Source of the DNA: Photobacterium rosenbergii
Lineage (GTDB): Bacteria; Pseudomonadota; Gammaproteobacteria; Enterobacterales; Vibrionaceae
Assembly (NCBI RefSeq): GCF_003026455.1
Contig: NZ_PYMB01000023.1
Location: 1-64,000, forward strand
Direction: 5' to 3'
DNA: 64,000 nucleotides
The notes beneath the pieces were generated by a model that worked only from the letters and a program-made list of their open reading frames with translations, did no database searches and was not told the DNA's origin. This document shows, one piece after another, positions 26,644 through 36,190 of this stretch. Made by a program: the position numbers and the translations under genes. Position 1 is the first letter of the stretch. Every line of letters begins with the position of its first letter.

Positions 26644-28383
26644 ATGCAGGTGTTCTGGCAACTCAAATGGTATTTCCGTCAGGAATGGCGGCGCTATAGC
26701 GGTGCGATTGGTATTCTTGTTCTTGTCTCCCTGTTCGAACTTTTACCACCGAAAGCGATTGGCTGGGTTGTTGATGGTGTTGTCAGTGGAAATATGACAC
26801 CTACAATGATGATGGGATGGCTGGCCGGTTTGGCGGCCATTTGGCTTATCGTTTATTTCCTCCGGGTGATCTGGCGCTATTGGTTGTTCGGCGCGGCCTC
26901 TGAGTTGGGGACTGTACTGCGAAACCGCTTATTCCGCCATTTTTCTTCCCATTCGCCTTCCTTTTTTGAGCGTTATAAAACGGGCGACTTGATGGCCCGC
27001 TCAACCAATGATGTCAATGCGGTGGTGATGACCGCCGGGGAAGGGGTGCTGACAGCGGCGGACTCTCTCATTACCGGTATCGCTGTGCTGTTTGTCATGA
27101 CCACTTTTATTAGCTGGGAACTGACGATTTTGGCATTGCTGCCGATGCCCTTGATGGCGATTGTGGTTTTTTTCCTTGGCCGTCAATTGCACAGCCGTTT
27201 TTCCCTATCGCAAGCAGCGTTCTCTACCCTGACTGACAAAACTCAGGAAAGCCTTAATGGGGTGAGGATGATCCGTGCCTTTGGTTTGGAGCAACGCCAG
27301 CAGCATGATTTTGCCACTGTGGTTGATGATGTTGGCGATAAAAACCTGTCAGTTGCCCGGGTTGATGCCAAGTTTGATCCGGTGATCCAAATTGCGATAG
27401 GGATGTCCTTTTTCCTCAGTATTGCTGGTGGCGCTTACTTGATCAGCCAGCAGCGGCTGACACTGGGTGATTTAACAGCATTTACGCTTTATCAAGGCTT
27501 GATGATTTGGCCAATGCTGGCAATGGCATGGCTCTTTAATATCCTCGAGCGAGGCTCGGCGGCGTGGAACCGCTTGGCCCATATTTTTGACGAGAGCCCA
27601 GATATTGTCAGCGGTGATGTGCCGCTGGCTGCGACCTACCAACCATTGAAGGTGGCTATCAAGGCGTTTTGTTGGCCCGGACAAGGTCAACCAGCCTTGG
27701 CAGATGTTCACTTCACCTTGCAGAGCGGAAGTATGTTGGGTATCGCTGGCCCTATCGGTAGTGGTAAATCGACCTTGCTATCCTTGCTGCTTCGCCAGCA
27801 AGAGCTTGAGCACGGCCAGATACACTATGGCAGTGTAGAGTTACAGCAGGCTGACTTATCACAATGGCGCAGCCGTTTTGCTGTTGTTAGCCAGTCACCA
27901 TTTTTGTTCTCCCGTTCGATTGCCGACAATATCGCGCTTGGTAAACCACAGGCCAGTATGGATGACATTCGTGCAGCGGCACAGGCAGCCTGTATCGATG
28001 ACGATATTTTGCAGTTCCCGGACGGGTACCAGACCTTGGTCGGAGAGAAAGGGATCACCTTATCCGGTGGTCAAAAACAGCGTATTGCGATTGCCCGCGC
28101 CTTATTGCTAGAGGCAGAAGTGCTGATATTGGATGATGCGCTATCAGCGGTTGATGGCAAAACCGAACACCATATCCTTGAAAACCTCCGGCGGCAGAAA
28201 AAGCAGACTGTAATTGTTATTGCCCACCGTTTAACGGCCCTGGAAGAGGCGGATAATATCTTGGTATTACAACAAGGGCGGATCAGCGAGCAGGGCGATC
28301 ACGCGAGTTTGTTGGCGCAGGACAACTGGTACGCCGAAATGTATCGCTACCAGAAACTCGAACAGGCGATGGAGAACACATAA
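26644..28383 (+). CDS. mdlA: ABC exporter half-transporter MdlA
   Basis: 579 aa. Six-helix transmembrane domain (about 15-300), then a nucleotide-binding domain with Walker A GPIGSGKST (about 369-377) and signature LSGGQKQR (about 472). In the Walker B motif VLILDDALSAVD, Asp replaces the usual catalytic Glu. That matches the degenerate-site half of heterodimeric type IV exporters. It pairs with MdlB (stop and start overlap, TAATGG). Substrate unknown. In E. coli the same pair follows ybaO. Confidence 0.94.
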   Translation: MQVFWQLKWYFRQEWRRYSGAIGILVLVSLFELLPPKAIGWVVDGVVSGNMTPTMMMGWLAGLAAIWLIVYFLRVIWRYWLFGAASELGTVLRNRLFRHFSSHSPSFFERYKTGDLMARSTNDVNAVVMTAGEGVLTAADSLITGIAVLFVMTTFISWELTILALLPMPLMAIVVFFLGRQLHSRFSLSQAAFSTLTDKTQESLNGVRMIRAFGLEQRQQHDFATVVDDVGDKNLSVARVDAKFDPVIQIAIGMSFFLSIAGGAYLISQQRLTLGDLTAFTLYQGLMIWPMLAMAWLFNILERGSAAWNRLAHIFDESPDIVSGDVPLAATYQPLKVAIKAFCWPGQGQPALADVHFTLQSGSMLGIAGPIGSGKSTLLSLLLRQQELEHGQIHYGSVELQQADLSQWRSRFAVVSQSPFLFSRSIADNIALGKPQASMDDIRAAAQAACIDDDILQFPDGYQTLVGEKGITLSGGQKQRIAIARALLLEAEVLILDDALSAVDGKTEHHILENLRRQKKQTVIVIAHRLTALEEADNILVLQQGRISEQGDHASLLAQDNWYAEMYRYQKLEQAMENT

Positions 28384-30203
28384 TGGAAAAAGAAACCATC
28401 AAACTGTCTGTGTTGACCCGGTTGCTGAACTACGCGCTGGCAGATAAAAAACAACTGGGTGTCGCTCTGGGCTTATTGTTTTTGGCATCGGTTGCTGATG
28501 TTTCTGGGCCATGGCTCATCCAGCATTTTATTGATAACAACATCGCGAAGGACAGTTTTCCCACTTCTGAGCTAGTGATACTGGCGGCTGCGTATATTGG
28601 CTTGATGATAACTACGGCGTGGCTGCGTTATTTGCAGTCATTAAGATTTAATGAGTTGGCGATCGGGGTCGTGCAAACTGTCCGCAAGCAATTGTTCGGC
28701 AAGATCATTAACCAGCCTCTGTCGGCTTTTGATTACATGCCATCGGGGAAACTGATCTCGCGGATCACTAATGATACAGAGTCACTCAAGGACTTTTACG
28801 TCCATGTTATTGGCACGGTACTCAAGAATGTCACATTGATACTGGTTATGCTGGTGGCGATGTCGTTGCTCAGTTGGCGGTTAACCCTCGTGGTCTTGGT
28901 GCTGCTTCCGGTGGTGGTTGGCGTTATGATGCTATATCAGCGCAACAGTTCCGAGGCTTACCGCAAGATGCGGGATTTACTGGCCGATATCAACGCCTCG
29001 ATGAGTGAGTCAATACAAGGGATGAGCCTTATCCAGTTAATGCGTCAGGAAAAAGCGTTCTATAACCAGTTTTCCGAACTGACAGCTAAGCATTTGGCTG
29101 CCCAGCGAAGCGTGATTAAGCTCAACGGTTTTATGCTCCGTCCGCTGATCGATTTCCTCTCTGGTGTCGCCTTGCTGTCGCTGGTTGCTTTGTTTGGCGT
29201 CAGTGGGGTGGAACTCATCGGAGTCGGGGTGCTGTATGCCTTTATTAGCTATTTGGGGCGGGTGACTGAACCGCTTATTGAACTGACGCAGCAGCTTTCT
29301 TTGTTGCAACAGGCATTGGTCGCCAGTGAGCGCATTTTTGGATTTATCGACGCTAAACAGCAAGGGTATGGAGACGATCCCAAGCCTCTGGCAAGCGGAC
29401 GGTTAGAGTGCCGTGAGGTTGATTTTAGTTATGACGGTAAACAACCCGTATTGCAGGGGATTAATGTCGGTCTGTCCCACCGTGGTTTTCTTGCCTTAGT
29501 CGGACATACCGGGAGCGGTAAGAGCACCCTTGCTTCTTTGATGATGGGCTTCTACCCGGTAGGAAAAGGGCTGATTTCCCTTGATGGGCGTCCGTTATCC
29601 AGTTTGTCCCATGAGGTATTGCGTTCCGGAGTTGCCATGGTGCAGCAAGATCCGCATATCCTCAGCGCTTCGGTGCGAGAGAACGTAACATTGGGTCGGC
29701 AGTCTGCCAGCGAAGTTGATGATCGGGTCATTTGGCAAGCCTTGGAAGCGGTCGGGTTAGCCGAGCAAGTCCAGCGTTATGATGAGGGTTTGGACACCTT
29801 GCTTGGGAGTGGTGCTGCTAACCTGTCTGCGGGGCAGAAACAGTTACTGGCCTTGGCGAGGGTGTGGTATCGCAAACCGAAAATTCTGATCCTCGATGAA
29901 GCCACTGCCAATATAGATTCGGGGACCGAACGCCATATTCAGCAGGCTCTGAATAACTTGCGTCAGGATATGAGTGTGGTGGTGATTGCCCACCGCCTAT
30001 CGACGGTGATCGATGCCGATGAAATATTGGTTTTGCATCGTGGAGAAGCTGTTGAGCGCGGTAAGCATCATGAGCTATTGGAGTATGATGGGCATTACCG
30101 GCAGATGTACCAACTGCAACAATTGGGTGATCACTTGCAGCAACTCGAGGGCGAGAGAGGAATAGACGAAACTTCTCGCACTGAAAAGCAAGAGGCGGGC
30201 TAA
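28383..30203 (+). CDS. mdlB: ABC exporter half-transporter MdlB
   Basis: 606 aa. Six transmembrane helices followed by a nucleotide-binding domain with Walker A GHTGSGKST (about 374-382), signature LSAGQKQ (Ala in place of Gly) and Walker B ILILDEATANID with the catalytic Glu. The unusual signature faces the MdlA Walker B site that has Asp, so one of the two ATP sites is degenerate and the other canonical. Ends 42 bases before the convergent tesB. Confidence 0.94.
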   Translation: MEKETIKLSVLTRLLNYALADKKQLGVALGLLFLASVADVSGPWLIQHFIDNNIAKDSFPTSELVILAAAYIGLMITTAWLRYLQSLRFNELAIGVVQTVRKQLFGKIINQPLSAFDYMPSGKLISRITNDTESLKDFYVHVIGTVLKNVTLILVMLVAMSLLSWRLTLVVLVLLPVVVGVMMLYQRNSSEAYRKMRDLLADINASMSESIQGMSLIQLMRQEKAFYNQFSELTAKHLAAQRSVIKLNGFMLRPLIDFLSGVALLSLVALFGVSGVELIGVGVLYAFISYLGRVTEPLIELTQQLSLLQQALVASERIFGFIDAKQQGYGDDPKPLASGRLECREVDFSYDGKQPVLQGINVGLSHRGFLALVGHTGSGKSTLASLMMGFYPVGKGLISLDGRPLSSLSHEVLRSGVAMVQQDPHILSASVRENVTLGRQSASEVDDRVIWQALEAVGLAEQVQRYDEGLDTLLGSGAANLSAGQKQLLALARVWYRKPKILILDEATANIDSGTERHIQQALNNLRQDMSVVVIAHRLSTVIDADEILVLHRGEAVERGKHHELLEYDGHYRQMYQLQQLGDHLQQLEGERGIDETSRTEKQEAG

Positions 30204-30245
30204 GCCGCCTCAGGTAGAAACTCAATGAGAGCGGCACCTGCCGCT

Positions 30246-31112
30246 CTATTTCTCTCCGGTGTGGCGCATTAACCCTTCCTGCACCGCAGAAGCAACCAGT
30301 TCGCCTTTCTGGTTGTAAATTTCACCTCGAACCAAGCCTCGGGAATTACTTGCGGACGGGCTGTCGATAGCATATAGCAGCCACTCATCCATACGGAATG
30401 GACGGTGGAACCACATTGAATGGTCGATGGTCGCCACCTTCATTTGAGGGTTGAATAGGCTTACCCCGTGCGGTTGCAGGGCGGTGACGAGGAATCCCCA
30501 ATCAGATGCGTAGGCTAGGACGTACTGGTGGATCCGTGGGTCATCTGGCATTTCGCCATTGGCTTTGATCCACAGGTATTGCTTGGCCTCGGTTGGTTTC
30601 GGTGCCAATGGGTTGACCACATTGACGGGGCGAACCTCAATCGGGCGCTCTCGGCCAAAATGCTTTACCGCACTTTTTAGGAGTTTGTCGGCCATGGCTA
30701 AAACCAGTTGTTGCTCAGACATCAATCCTTCATAAGAAGGCGCATTTGGCATTGGCGATTGGTGCTCGAAGCCTTTTTCTTCCCCTTGGTATGAGGCGGT
30801 AATGTAGAAAATTGGACGGCCGTATTGAATGGCCTTTACCCTACGGGTACTGAAACTGTTGCCGTCACGTAAGTTCTCCACATCGTAAATAATCGGTTTG
30901 TGCGGATCACCAGGGCGGAGAAAATAGCTATGGAAAGAATGTACCTGGCGGTCTTCATCGACGGTTTCTTTCGCCGCTGAAAGGGCTTGTCCAAGCACTT
31001 GCCCGCCGTAAACTTGTGGCAAACCCAAATGTTCACTTTGTCCACGGAATAATCCTTGTTCAAGCTGTTCTAAATGTAGCAGATTGAGAAGTTCATTCAG
31101 TTCTTTGCTCAT
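30246..31112 (-). CDS. tesB: Acyl-CoA thioesterase II
   Basis: 288 aa from the ATG at 31112 with GGAG before it (a longer frame starts upstream but lacks this site). Double hot-dog fold. The N-terminal motif LFRGQSEHLGLPQVYGGQVLGQAL matches E. coli TesB (286 aa), and DHSMWFHRPFRMDEWLLY contains the conserved catalytic-site aspartate and histidine. It hydrolyses medium and long acyl-CoA. In E. coli glnK-amtB separate mdlB from tesB; here they are absent. Confidence 0.95.
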   Translation of the reverse strand: MSKELNELLNLLHLEQLEQGLFRGQSEHLGLPQVYGGQVLGQALSAAKETVDEDRQVHSFHSYFLRPGDPHKPIIYDVENLRDGNSFSTRRVKAIQYGRPIFYITASYQGEEKGFEHQSPMPNAPSYEGLMSEQQLVLAMADKLLKSAVKHFGRERPIEVRPVNVVNPLAPKPTEAKQYLWIKANGEMPDDPRIHQYVLAYASDWGFLVTALQPHGVSLFNPQMKVATIDHSMWFHRPFRMDEWLLYAIDSPSASNSRGLVRGEIYNQKGELVASAVQEGLMRHTGEK

Positions 31113-31254
31113 CGGATCTCCAAAAATAATGTTATTATTACGCGCCGTGGGAGAGTGCAAAACTCTTCAAATATTGGATGATGATCATTCAGTTTAAACG
31201 TGAGTTCAAGTGCTTGTCACACATGAAAATGACAGTGTTGCATTAGGAGAGACA

Positions 31255-31674
31255 ATGAAAAAGGTTTTTGCACTGATTTCGGCATTGGCAGTGGCATTAG
31301 TTGTGTCGGCTTGTACCAGTATGATTCAACAAGATGCAGATTTGGAAACGGTGACGGGAACCTTGACCTACAAAGAGCGTATTGCATTGCCAAACAATGC
31401 CCGTATTACGGTTACGCTGGCTGATGTGTCGAAAATGGATGTAGCGGCTGATGTTATCAGCAGCCAGGCTTTTCTGGCTGATGGCCAGCAAGTGCCTTTC
31501 AATTACCAGCTTAACTTTTCTCGTCAGGAAATTGTCCCGAACCATACCTATGCGGTGAGTGCGCGTATTGAGGTAGATGGCAAGTTGCTGTTTATCACTG
31601 ACACGGCTAACCATGTGTTGACTGACCAGGCTGAATCGACCCGTAAGGATTTGGTTTTAGTGAAGGTCAATTAA
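31255..31674 (+). CDS. ybaY: YbaY-family lipoprotein
   Basis: 139 aa from the ATG at 31255 behind AGGAGA. The signal MKKVFALISALAVALVVSAC ends in a lipobox, with C20 likely lipidated. The mature part (about 36-139) is one YbaY beta-sandwich with the family phrases GTLTYKERIALPNNARITVTLADVS and YAVSARIEVDGKLLFITD. Function unknown. Conserved position beside tesB. Confidence 0.9.
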   Translation: MKKVFALISALAVALVVSACTSMIQQDADLETVTGTLTYKERIALPNNARITVTLADVSKMDVAADVISSQAFLADGQQVPFNYQLNFSRQEIVPNHTYAVSARIEVDGKLLFITDTANHVLTDQAESTRKDLVLVKVN

Positions 31675-31707
31675 CCCAAGGGATACCCACTATCGGTTAG
31701 TTATCAT

Positions 31708-31736
31708 CTAGAGTAAGCGGCAACGACTTACTCTAG
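31708..31736. terminator. Inverted repeat between convergent ybaY and atl
   Basis: CTAGAGTAAG and CTTACTCTAG form a perfect 10-bp stem with a 9-base loop. T run is weak, so it may only protect 3' ends. Confidence 0.5.
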
Positions 31737-31742
31737 GTGTTA

Positions 31743-32048
31743 TCAAAAACCGTCCCAGCGATACACTCTCAGTTTAAGTCTGCCAGTCTCGTTAACCTCC
31801 ACACCTTCTTCGATTAATTTACGGCGTTGGCGCTGTAAATCATGCCCCGTCAGGGAAATCTCCCCTTTTGCATTTACGACACGATGCCAGGGGATGGTTG
31901 AACCTTCTGGCAGGGTAGCCATCAATCGCCCCACTTGGCGTGCATAACCGGGAAAACCTGCAAATTTGGCAATATCACCATAAGTTGCGACTTTTCCATG
32001 TGGAATTTGGTGAACTTGGGTGTAGATTTGCGCCGCAAAATCATCCAT
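31743..32048 (-). CDS. atl: Alkyltransferase-like protein (ATL)
   Basis: 101 aa from the ATG at 32048, preceded by AGG with good spacing. The motif PWHRVVN has Trp where O6-methylguanine methyltransferases have the acceptor Cys (PCHRV), the hallmark of ATL proteins. They bind O6-alkylguanine without repairing it and hand it to nucleotide-excision repair. Other shared features are VATYGDIAKFAG and ARQVGRLMATLPEGSTIPWH. E. coli YbaZ has the same neighbours. Confidence 0.94.
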   Translation of the reverse strand: MDDFAAQIYTQVHQIPHGKVATYGDIAKFAGFPGYARQVGRLMATLPEGSTIPWHRVVNAKGEISLTGHDLQRQRRKLIEEGVEVNETGRLKLRVYRWDGF

Positions 32049-32125
32049 ATTTATACCTGTACCAAACAAAACCTGATTGCCGATCATGGTATTACGGTTA
32101 TCAGAGAACGCAAGGAGGTGCTGCC

Positions 32126-32860
32126 ATGTTGTATGCCGCGTTACTTGTTATGGTCAGCATTGCGTTGACCGTTGTTGGAGTTAGTGCATTGGGGCAAAGC
32201 CAAGGAGAGCTGCCTGCACTAGCCCTTGCCATTCCCGCTTTGTGGTTGCTACCACAAGGTGGTGTGTCTGCCTGGCTATTGTTGATTGGCCTGGGCACTT
32301 TTGGTTTTGTTCTCCCCGAACAACCTGTCGCACTCTCAATCAGTGTCTTTATGATGCTACCAGTGTTTGCTGTCAGCTTTTCGCCCAAAAGCTCATGGCA
32401 ATTGGCTGCATTGTTGATTTCTATCGTACTAGCGATGGATGTTGGCCTCATGGCATTGCAAACTGAGGGTAAGCTTCAAGGGGCGCCGGTTTATACCATT
32501 ATCCAGATCCTGGCGGTTGGCGTTATCTGGATTGCCGCTCGAAGTTGGCGGCCGGTTCAAGGTAATACCTGGTGGCCACTGTTTTTAGTGATCCCGCTGT
32601 GGGTCGGTGGATTAGCCCATGCCGCATTGGTCGCCCTGTGTGTGACAGGTTTGATTGCGTCTTTGCAGGGGATGGCCAAAAGCAAACTCAATGAGTGGGT
32701 ACCACGAATGATGTGGATTTTGCCTGCCGTCGGTTTTGCCACACTGGTGCTCGTTCCGTGGTTTGAGGTACCCAATCCGATATTGGTTGCTTGGCTACTG
32801 GTGCTAGGCGGAGCTTTGCTAGGGGAGTATCTGCTCGAAGACCCAGAAGAAGAGCTATAA
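32126..32860 (+). CDS. Multi-pass membrane protein of unknown function
   Basis: 244 aa from the ATG at 32126, chosen for its strong AAGGAGGTG ribosome site; longer in-frame reading upstream overlaps atl. About eight hydrophobic segments fill the protein, and the C-terminus is acidic (LEDPEEEL). I recognise no family motif. It lies between atl and the 4.5S RNA gene and reads towards it. Confidence 0.8.
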   Translation: MLYAALLVMVSIALTVVGVSALGQSQGELPALALAIPALWLLPQGGVSAWLLLIGLGTFGFVLPEQPVALSISVFMMLPVFAVSFSPKSSWQLAALLISIVLAMDVGLMALQTEGKLQGAPVYTIIQILAVGVIWIAARSWRPVQGNTWWPLFLVIPLWVGGLAHAALVALCVTGLIASLQGMAKSKLNEWVPRMMWILPAVGFATLVLVPWFEVPNPILVAWLLVLGGALLGEYLLEDPEEEL

Positions 32861-32935
32861 GCACCAGTAACTGTGTGAAATTGGTAAGGTTTGGGTAATA
32901 AATCGGCAGTCAGTCGGGAATGTGCGATTGTGCTA

Positions 32936-32964
32936 TTGCAATCGCTCCGACCATAGCGGATAAT
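32936..32964 (+). promoter_or_regulatory. Promoter of the 4.5S RNA gene
   Basis: -35 TTGCAA (32936-32941), 17-bp spacer, -10 GATAAT (32959-32964). Start near 32972 would give a leader of about 27 nt, removed by RNase P in E. coli 4.5S RNA. Confidence 0.7.
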
Positions 32965-32998
32965 CCATCCCGTTCTCGTAAAGAGACAAAGAATCTAT

Positions 32999-33112
32999 GG
33001 AGGCCCTGCTGGTCCTCTCGCAACACTACCTCGTGAACCCGGTCAGGCCCGGAAGGGAGCAGCCGCAGCGAGCGACGTGTGTGCCGAGATGTGGCTGGTG
33101 GGGCTTCCACCC
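32999..33112 (+). ncRNA. ffs: 4.5S signal recognition particle RNA
   Basis: About 114 nt aligning with E. coli ffs. The apical region GGTCAGGCCCGGAAGGGAGC contains the conserved GGAA tetraloop and asymmetric loop (AGC) that bind Ffh, and the ends GGAGGCCC and GGGGCTTCC pair. It forms the SRP with Ffh to target inner-membrane proteins. In E. coli it also lies next to ybaZ. Ends are estimated to a few bases. Confidence 0.97.
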
Positions 33113-33329
33113 ATCTAGCGTTTTTGTAATCTGCAAAATCTTTTTCTTCAACTCCCCTTGTATTTCGTTATTTATTCAACTGATCAACAATCCAATTTTT
33201 TATTTTATCTCAGCGACCTAAATAGTTAGTTGCCACTATGAGACAAATAACGCTGGTATTAGTAACTAAGTTTATTAAGTAATAACAGATTTTTATGTAA
33301 GTCCTTTGTAGTTAGAAATGGAGGCGATA

Positions 33330-33425
33330 GTGTTAAAATTCCTTTGGCTTTATATTAAGATCAGTGCAGGGATGTTTATCGTCAGTTTTATTACGAGTCT
33401 TATTTACTTGGTATTCTTTTCTTAA
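33330..33425 (+). CDS. Small putative membrane protein (31 aa)
   Basis: GTG start at 33330 with GGAGG five bases upstream. The product is one hydrophobic helix (MLKFLWLYIKISAGMFIVSF and on) with a Lys near each turn and no cleavable signal. The 33113-33824 gap is otherwise AT-rich with a stem GTCGAAA/TTTCGAC at 33630-33650. I cannot tell if it is translated. Confidence 0.45.
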   Translation: MLKFLWLYIKISAGMFIVSFITSLIYLVFFS

Positions 33426-33824
33426 TTTCTAATTGAATAATATTTATTTATCTTTTTAGGATTAAATAATATAACTTTCTTGATTAATTTCGCGGTTTTT
33501 TATATCAAGCGACATAATAAACCTTGTTGCGAGCACTTTTATCCATCCGTTCTCTTTGTGACACAGAATAACGTCCAATAGTGGGGCCGTAGCCTCATTT
33601 CGGTAGCAAAAGGTTGCCGTACTTCAACCGTCGAAATTTGAATTTTCGACATGGGTTTTATGAAATGTTATGCTCTGTGGCACGATATTGACGCCCACGC
33701 TTTTGCCAAAGCTTGAAGTCGATCACCCTATTTGCAACAAAAATTGATAAAACGCATAGTTCTTTGTTGCTGGAGTGCATAATGTCACTGTTGTTCTGTT
33801 CCAGAGAAATGAAAGGTTACCAAT

Positions 33825-34313
33825 ATGTCTGATGTACCAGTGTCTGTTACAACCGCCGCCGAAGTGATCCAGCCGGTTGCTGAATCTTCGGGTTCGATTT
33901 GGGGTTATGTAGCTGGTGGTGTTGCCTTGCTGATTGTTGCTGGTTTTGCTGGCTTTAAGTTTATCAACAAGCCTTCATTTATTATTAATCGGGTTCGCAA
34001 GCGTAACCTGAAAGAGATTAAGAAGTTAGGTGCTGAAAACTCTGACTTCGTTGTGGATTTAGATAAGTTGCTGGACTCAGTTGAGAACCACGCGACTAAA
34101 AATGGTATGAAAGGAACTGATGTGGTGAACATCATTAGCCCGATGAATGATACGGCTCGTATCAAGACTGCGGGCGATATGTACCAGTCAATGATTTACA
34201 TCGCCAATTCAATCAACGATACATCGCTGGCTAAAGAGTTTAAAAACAAATCGAAGCAAGTGAAAGCAAACTCACCGTTGATGGCTGGCCTGTTCAAGCG
34301 CGCCGGTATTTAA
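33825..34313 (+). CDS. Membrane-anchored hypothetical protein
   Basis: 162 aa with GAAAGG before the ATG. A short acidic N-terminus is followed by one transmembrane helix at about 25-47 (IWGYVAGGVALLIVAGFAGF) and then a lysine-rich soluble domain (50-162) with helices DKLLDSVENHATKNGMKGTDV and NKSKQVKANSPL. No family recognised. It has its own terminator at 34338 and a long upstream AT-rich leader. Confidence 0.8.
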   Translation: MSDVPVSVTTAAEVIQPVAESSGSIWGYVAGGVALLIVAGFAGFKFINKPSFIINRVRKRNLKEIKKLGAENSDFVVDLDKLLDSVENHATKNGMKGTDVVNIISPMNDTARIKTAGDMYQSMIYIANSINDTSLAKEFKNKSKQVKANSPLMAGLFKRAGI

Positions 34314-34337
34314 CCCTCTCGCTTTCAATTGTTTAGT

Positions 34338-34388
34338 AAAAACCGGTTGGAACTACCCTTGATAGGATAGTTGCAGCCGGTTTTTTTA
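34338..34388 (+). terminator. Terminator after the 33825 gene
   Basis: AACCGG and AACTA pair with TAGTT and CCGGTT through a broken stem, followed by seven T residues. Confidence 0.75.
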
Positions 34389-34554
34389 TGTCTTTGTTTT
34401 GGATAAAAGCAGAAGAGTAATTGCAACTGTGATTAAGATCGACTTTTAGTGAAATTGATAGATTCTGTTGTCTGAAAAATAAACCCTCTATCACAACTGT
34501 GGTTGGCGAGCTGCTACCATATGCCGCAAACCATAATGATTACAGGGAACGACG

Positions 34555-35991
34555 ATGAGAGAGGTTGAATTCCGTACTATTGACCGGATGTTTGTCAAAA
34601 TGTCGGTTAATGACAAGTTTTGGGTGCTCTTTGCGCTAATTGCAACAGTAGTGACGGCGATTGCAGGCCTGCAATACCGCCAAACGGTGGGACAGTTGGA
34701 ACAACAGCAGATTGCCCTTACTGAAACTAGGCTTGCGGTGATGGTCGACATCGTTCAGGCAACAGGGCTGGATGCAGATGCCCAGCGTAATATATTGCAA
34801 CAACAGGGGGTTAACTTCACTTCCCGTGGCGTTGGTAAAGATGTCGTTGCTGTGACCCCGTTAGGAACCGCAAGTTTGCCGCAGGGCAGTTCACAGGCTA
34901 TTGATGCTGGAAAAGATCAGGCCTTGCAGCGCTTTTTCTATTCCCTTCTCACCCTTCTACCAATTGGTCTGCTGTGTTATTGGATGGCAACCTTCTTGGG
35001 TGGTGCACTGTGGGTAATGCACCAGGCCACCAAGCGTATTGCGGATGGTGACTTGACCTCCCGTTTGGGCTTCCATGTTGGCCGTGATGAATTCGGTATC
35101 ATTGGCTTTGAGCTGGACCGTACCATGGACACGTTGAGCGAGTTGGTGGACACAGTGAAGCAAAGCGCCCAGAACTTGCAGGTTGCAGCAGGTCATTTTA
35201 GCAATGATGCACAAGGCGCGGGCCAGCAGGTGAATCAGCAATATACCTCACTGGATTCCGTCGCTACCGCTATGGAAGAAATGACGGCCTCGGCAAAAGA
35301 TATTGCCGGCCTAGCCCAGCAAACCTCAGAGCAGTCTGACTCTGACATGCAAAGTATCGAACAGGGGAACCGCAATGTTCAGCAGGCGATCATCAAGGTG
35401 ACCCAGTTGTCAGAGCAAACCGATGAAGCCTCTCGCGCGGTAGGTAGCCTTAACGAGAAGGCCGAGGAAATCAATGCGGTGATCACCACCATCAATGCGA
35501 TTTCCGAGCAAACCAATTTGCTGGCGTTGAATGCGGCGATTGAAGCGGCTCGTGCCGGTGAGCAAGGCCGTGGCTTTGCCGTGGTGGCTGATGAAGTAAG
35601 GACGTTGGCAGGGCGAACCCAACAGGCAACGGTTGAGATCCAGGCCATGATTGACAAGCTGCAGCTGGAAACCTCCAGTATTTCCAATATCACTGCGGTG
35701 ACCATGGAGCAATCCCACCAAAGCCGTGAGATGATCACCGAGATTGGCCATGATGTAAATAGTATCGCTGAGTCGGCCCGGCAGGTGATGGATATGAGCA
35801 CCCAGATAGCGACGGCAGCCCACCAGCAGACAACCGTTGCTAATGATATTGCCTCTGAGCTGCATGATATCCGCTCCCAGTCGGAAGTGATCCGTACCAT
35901 GAGTGAGCAGTCGATACATAACAGCTCAAGTTTGGGTGATACCTCCCGCCAGCTAGGTGAGATTTTGCAGAAATATCGCACCAACGGCTAA
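34555..35991 (+). CDS. Methyl-accepting chemotaxis protein
   Basis: 478 aa. TM1 at about 22-41, a short periplasmic region (about 42-122), TM2 at about 126-150, a HAMP domain (about 150-205) and a signalling domain with the hairpin tip AISEQTNLLALNAAIEAARAGEQGRGFAVVADEVRTLAGRT. The periplasmic sensor of about 80 residues is small, without a recognisable Cache or 4HB domain. It signals to CheA/CheW. There is no C-terminal NWETF-like tether. Ligand unknown. Confidence 0.93.
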   Translation: MREVEFRTIDRMFVKMSVNDKFWVLFALIATVVTAIAGLQYRQTVGQLEQQQIALTETRLAVMVDIVQATGLDADAQRNILQQQGVNFTSRGVGKDVVAVTPLGTASLPQGSSQAIDAGKDQALQRFFYSLLTLLPIGLLCYWMATFLGGALWVMHQATKRIADGDLTSRLGFHVGRDEFGIIGFELDRTMDTLSELVDTVKQSAQNLQVAAGHFSNDAQGAGQQVNQQYTSLDSVATAMEEMTASAKDIAGLAQQTSEQSDSDMQSIEQGNRNVQQAIIKVTQLSEQTDEASRAVGSLNEKAEEINAVITTINAISEQTNLLALNAAIEAARAGEQGRGFAVVADEVRTLAGRTQQATVEIQAMIDKLQLETSSISNITAVTMEQSHQSREMITEIGHDVNSIAESARQVMDMSTQIATAAHQQTTVANDIASELHDIRSQSEVIRTMSEQSIHNSSSLGDTSRQLGEILQKYRTNG

Positions 35992-36018
35992 AGCGAGTAA
36001 ACCAGCACGTTAGAAATG

Positions 36019-36047
36019 AGCCAGTTACGCAAGTAACTGGCTTTTTT
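36019..36047 (+). terminator. Terminator after the chemotaxis receptor
   Basis: AGCCAGTTAC, loop gcaa, GTAACTGGCT, then T run. Confidence 0.9.
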
Positions 36048-36190
36048 ATGCGGATTTGTGAATTAAATACAAGGTTATTAGAGATTTTCGTAACCAGAAT
36101 CGAGCCTTATCACGGCACAGTTTCATCTTGCTTGCTAGTCTGACTATATAGCCAGTGTGTTTCTGGCTGGATTGTAGAGGGGGAGCGCGT

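Noticed and set aside
36050..36190. Glycine riboswitch before the ACT-domain gene
   Set aside because: No conserved glycine aptamer cores could be seen in this short leader.
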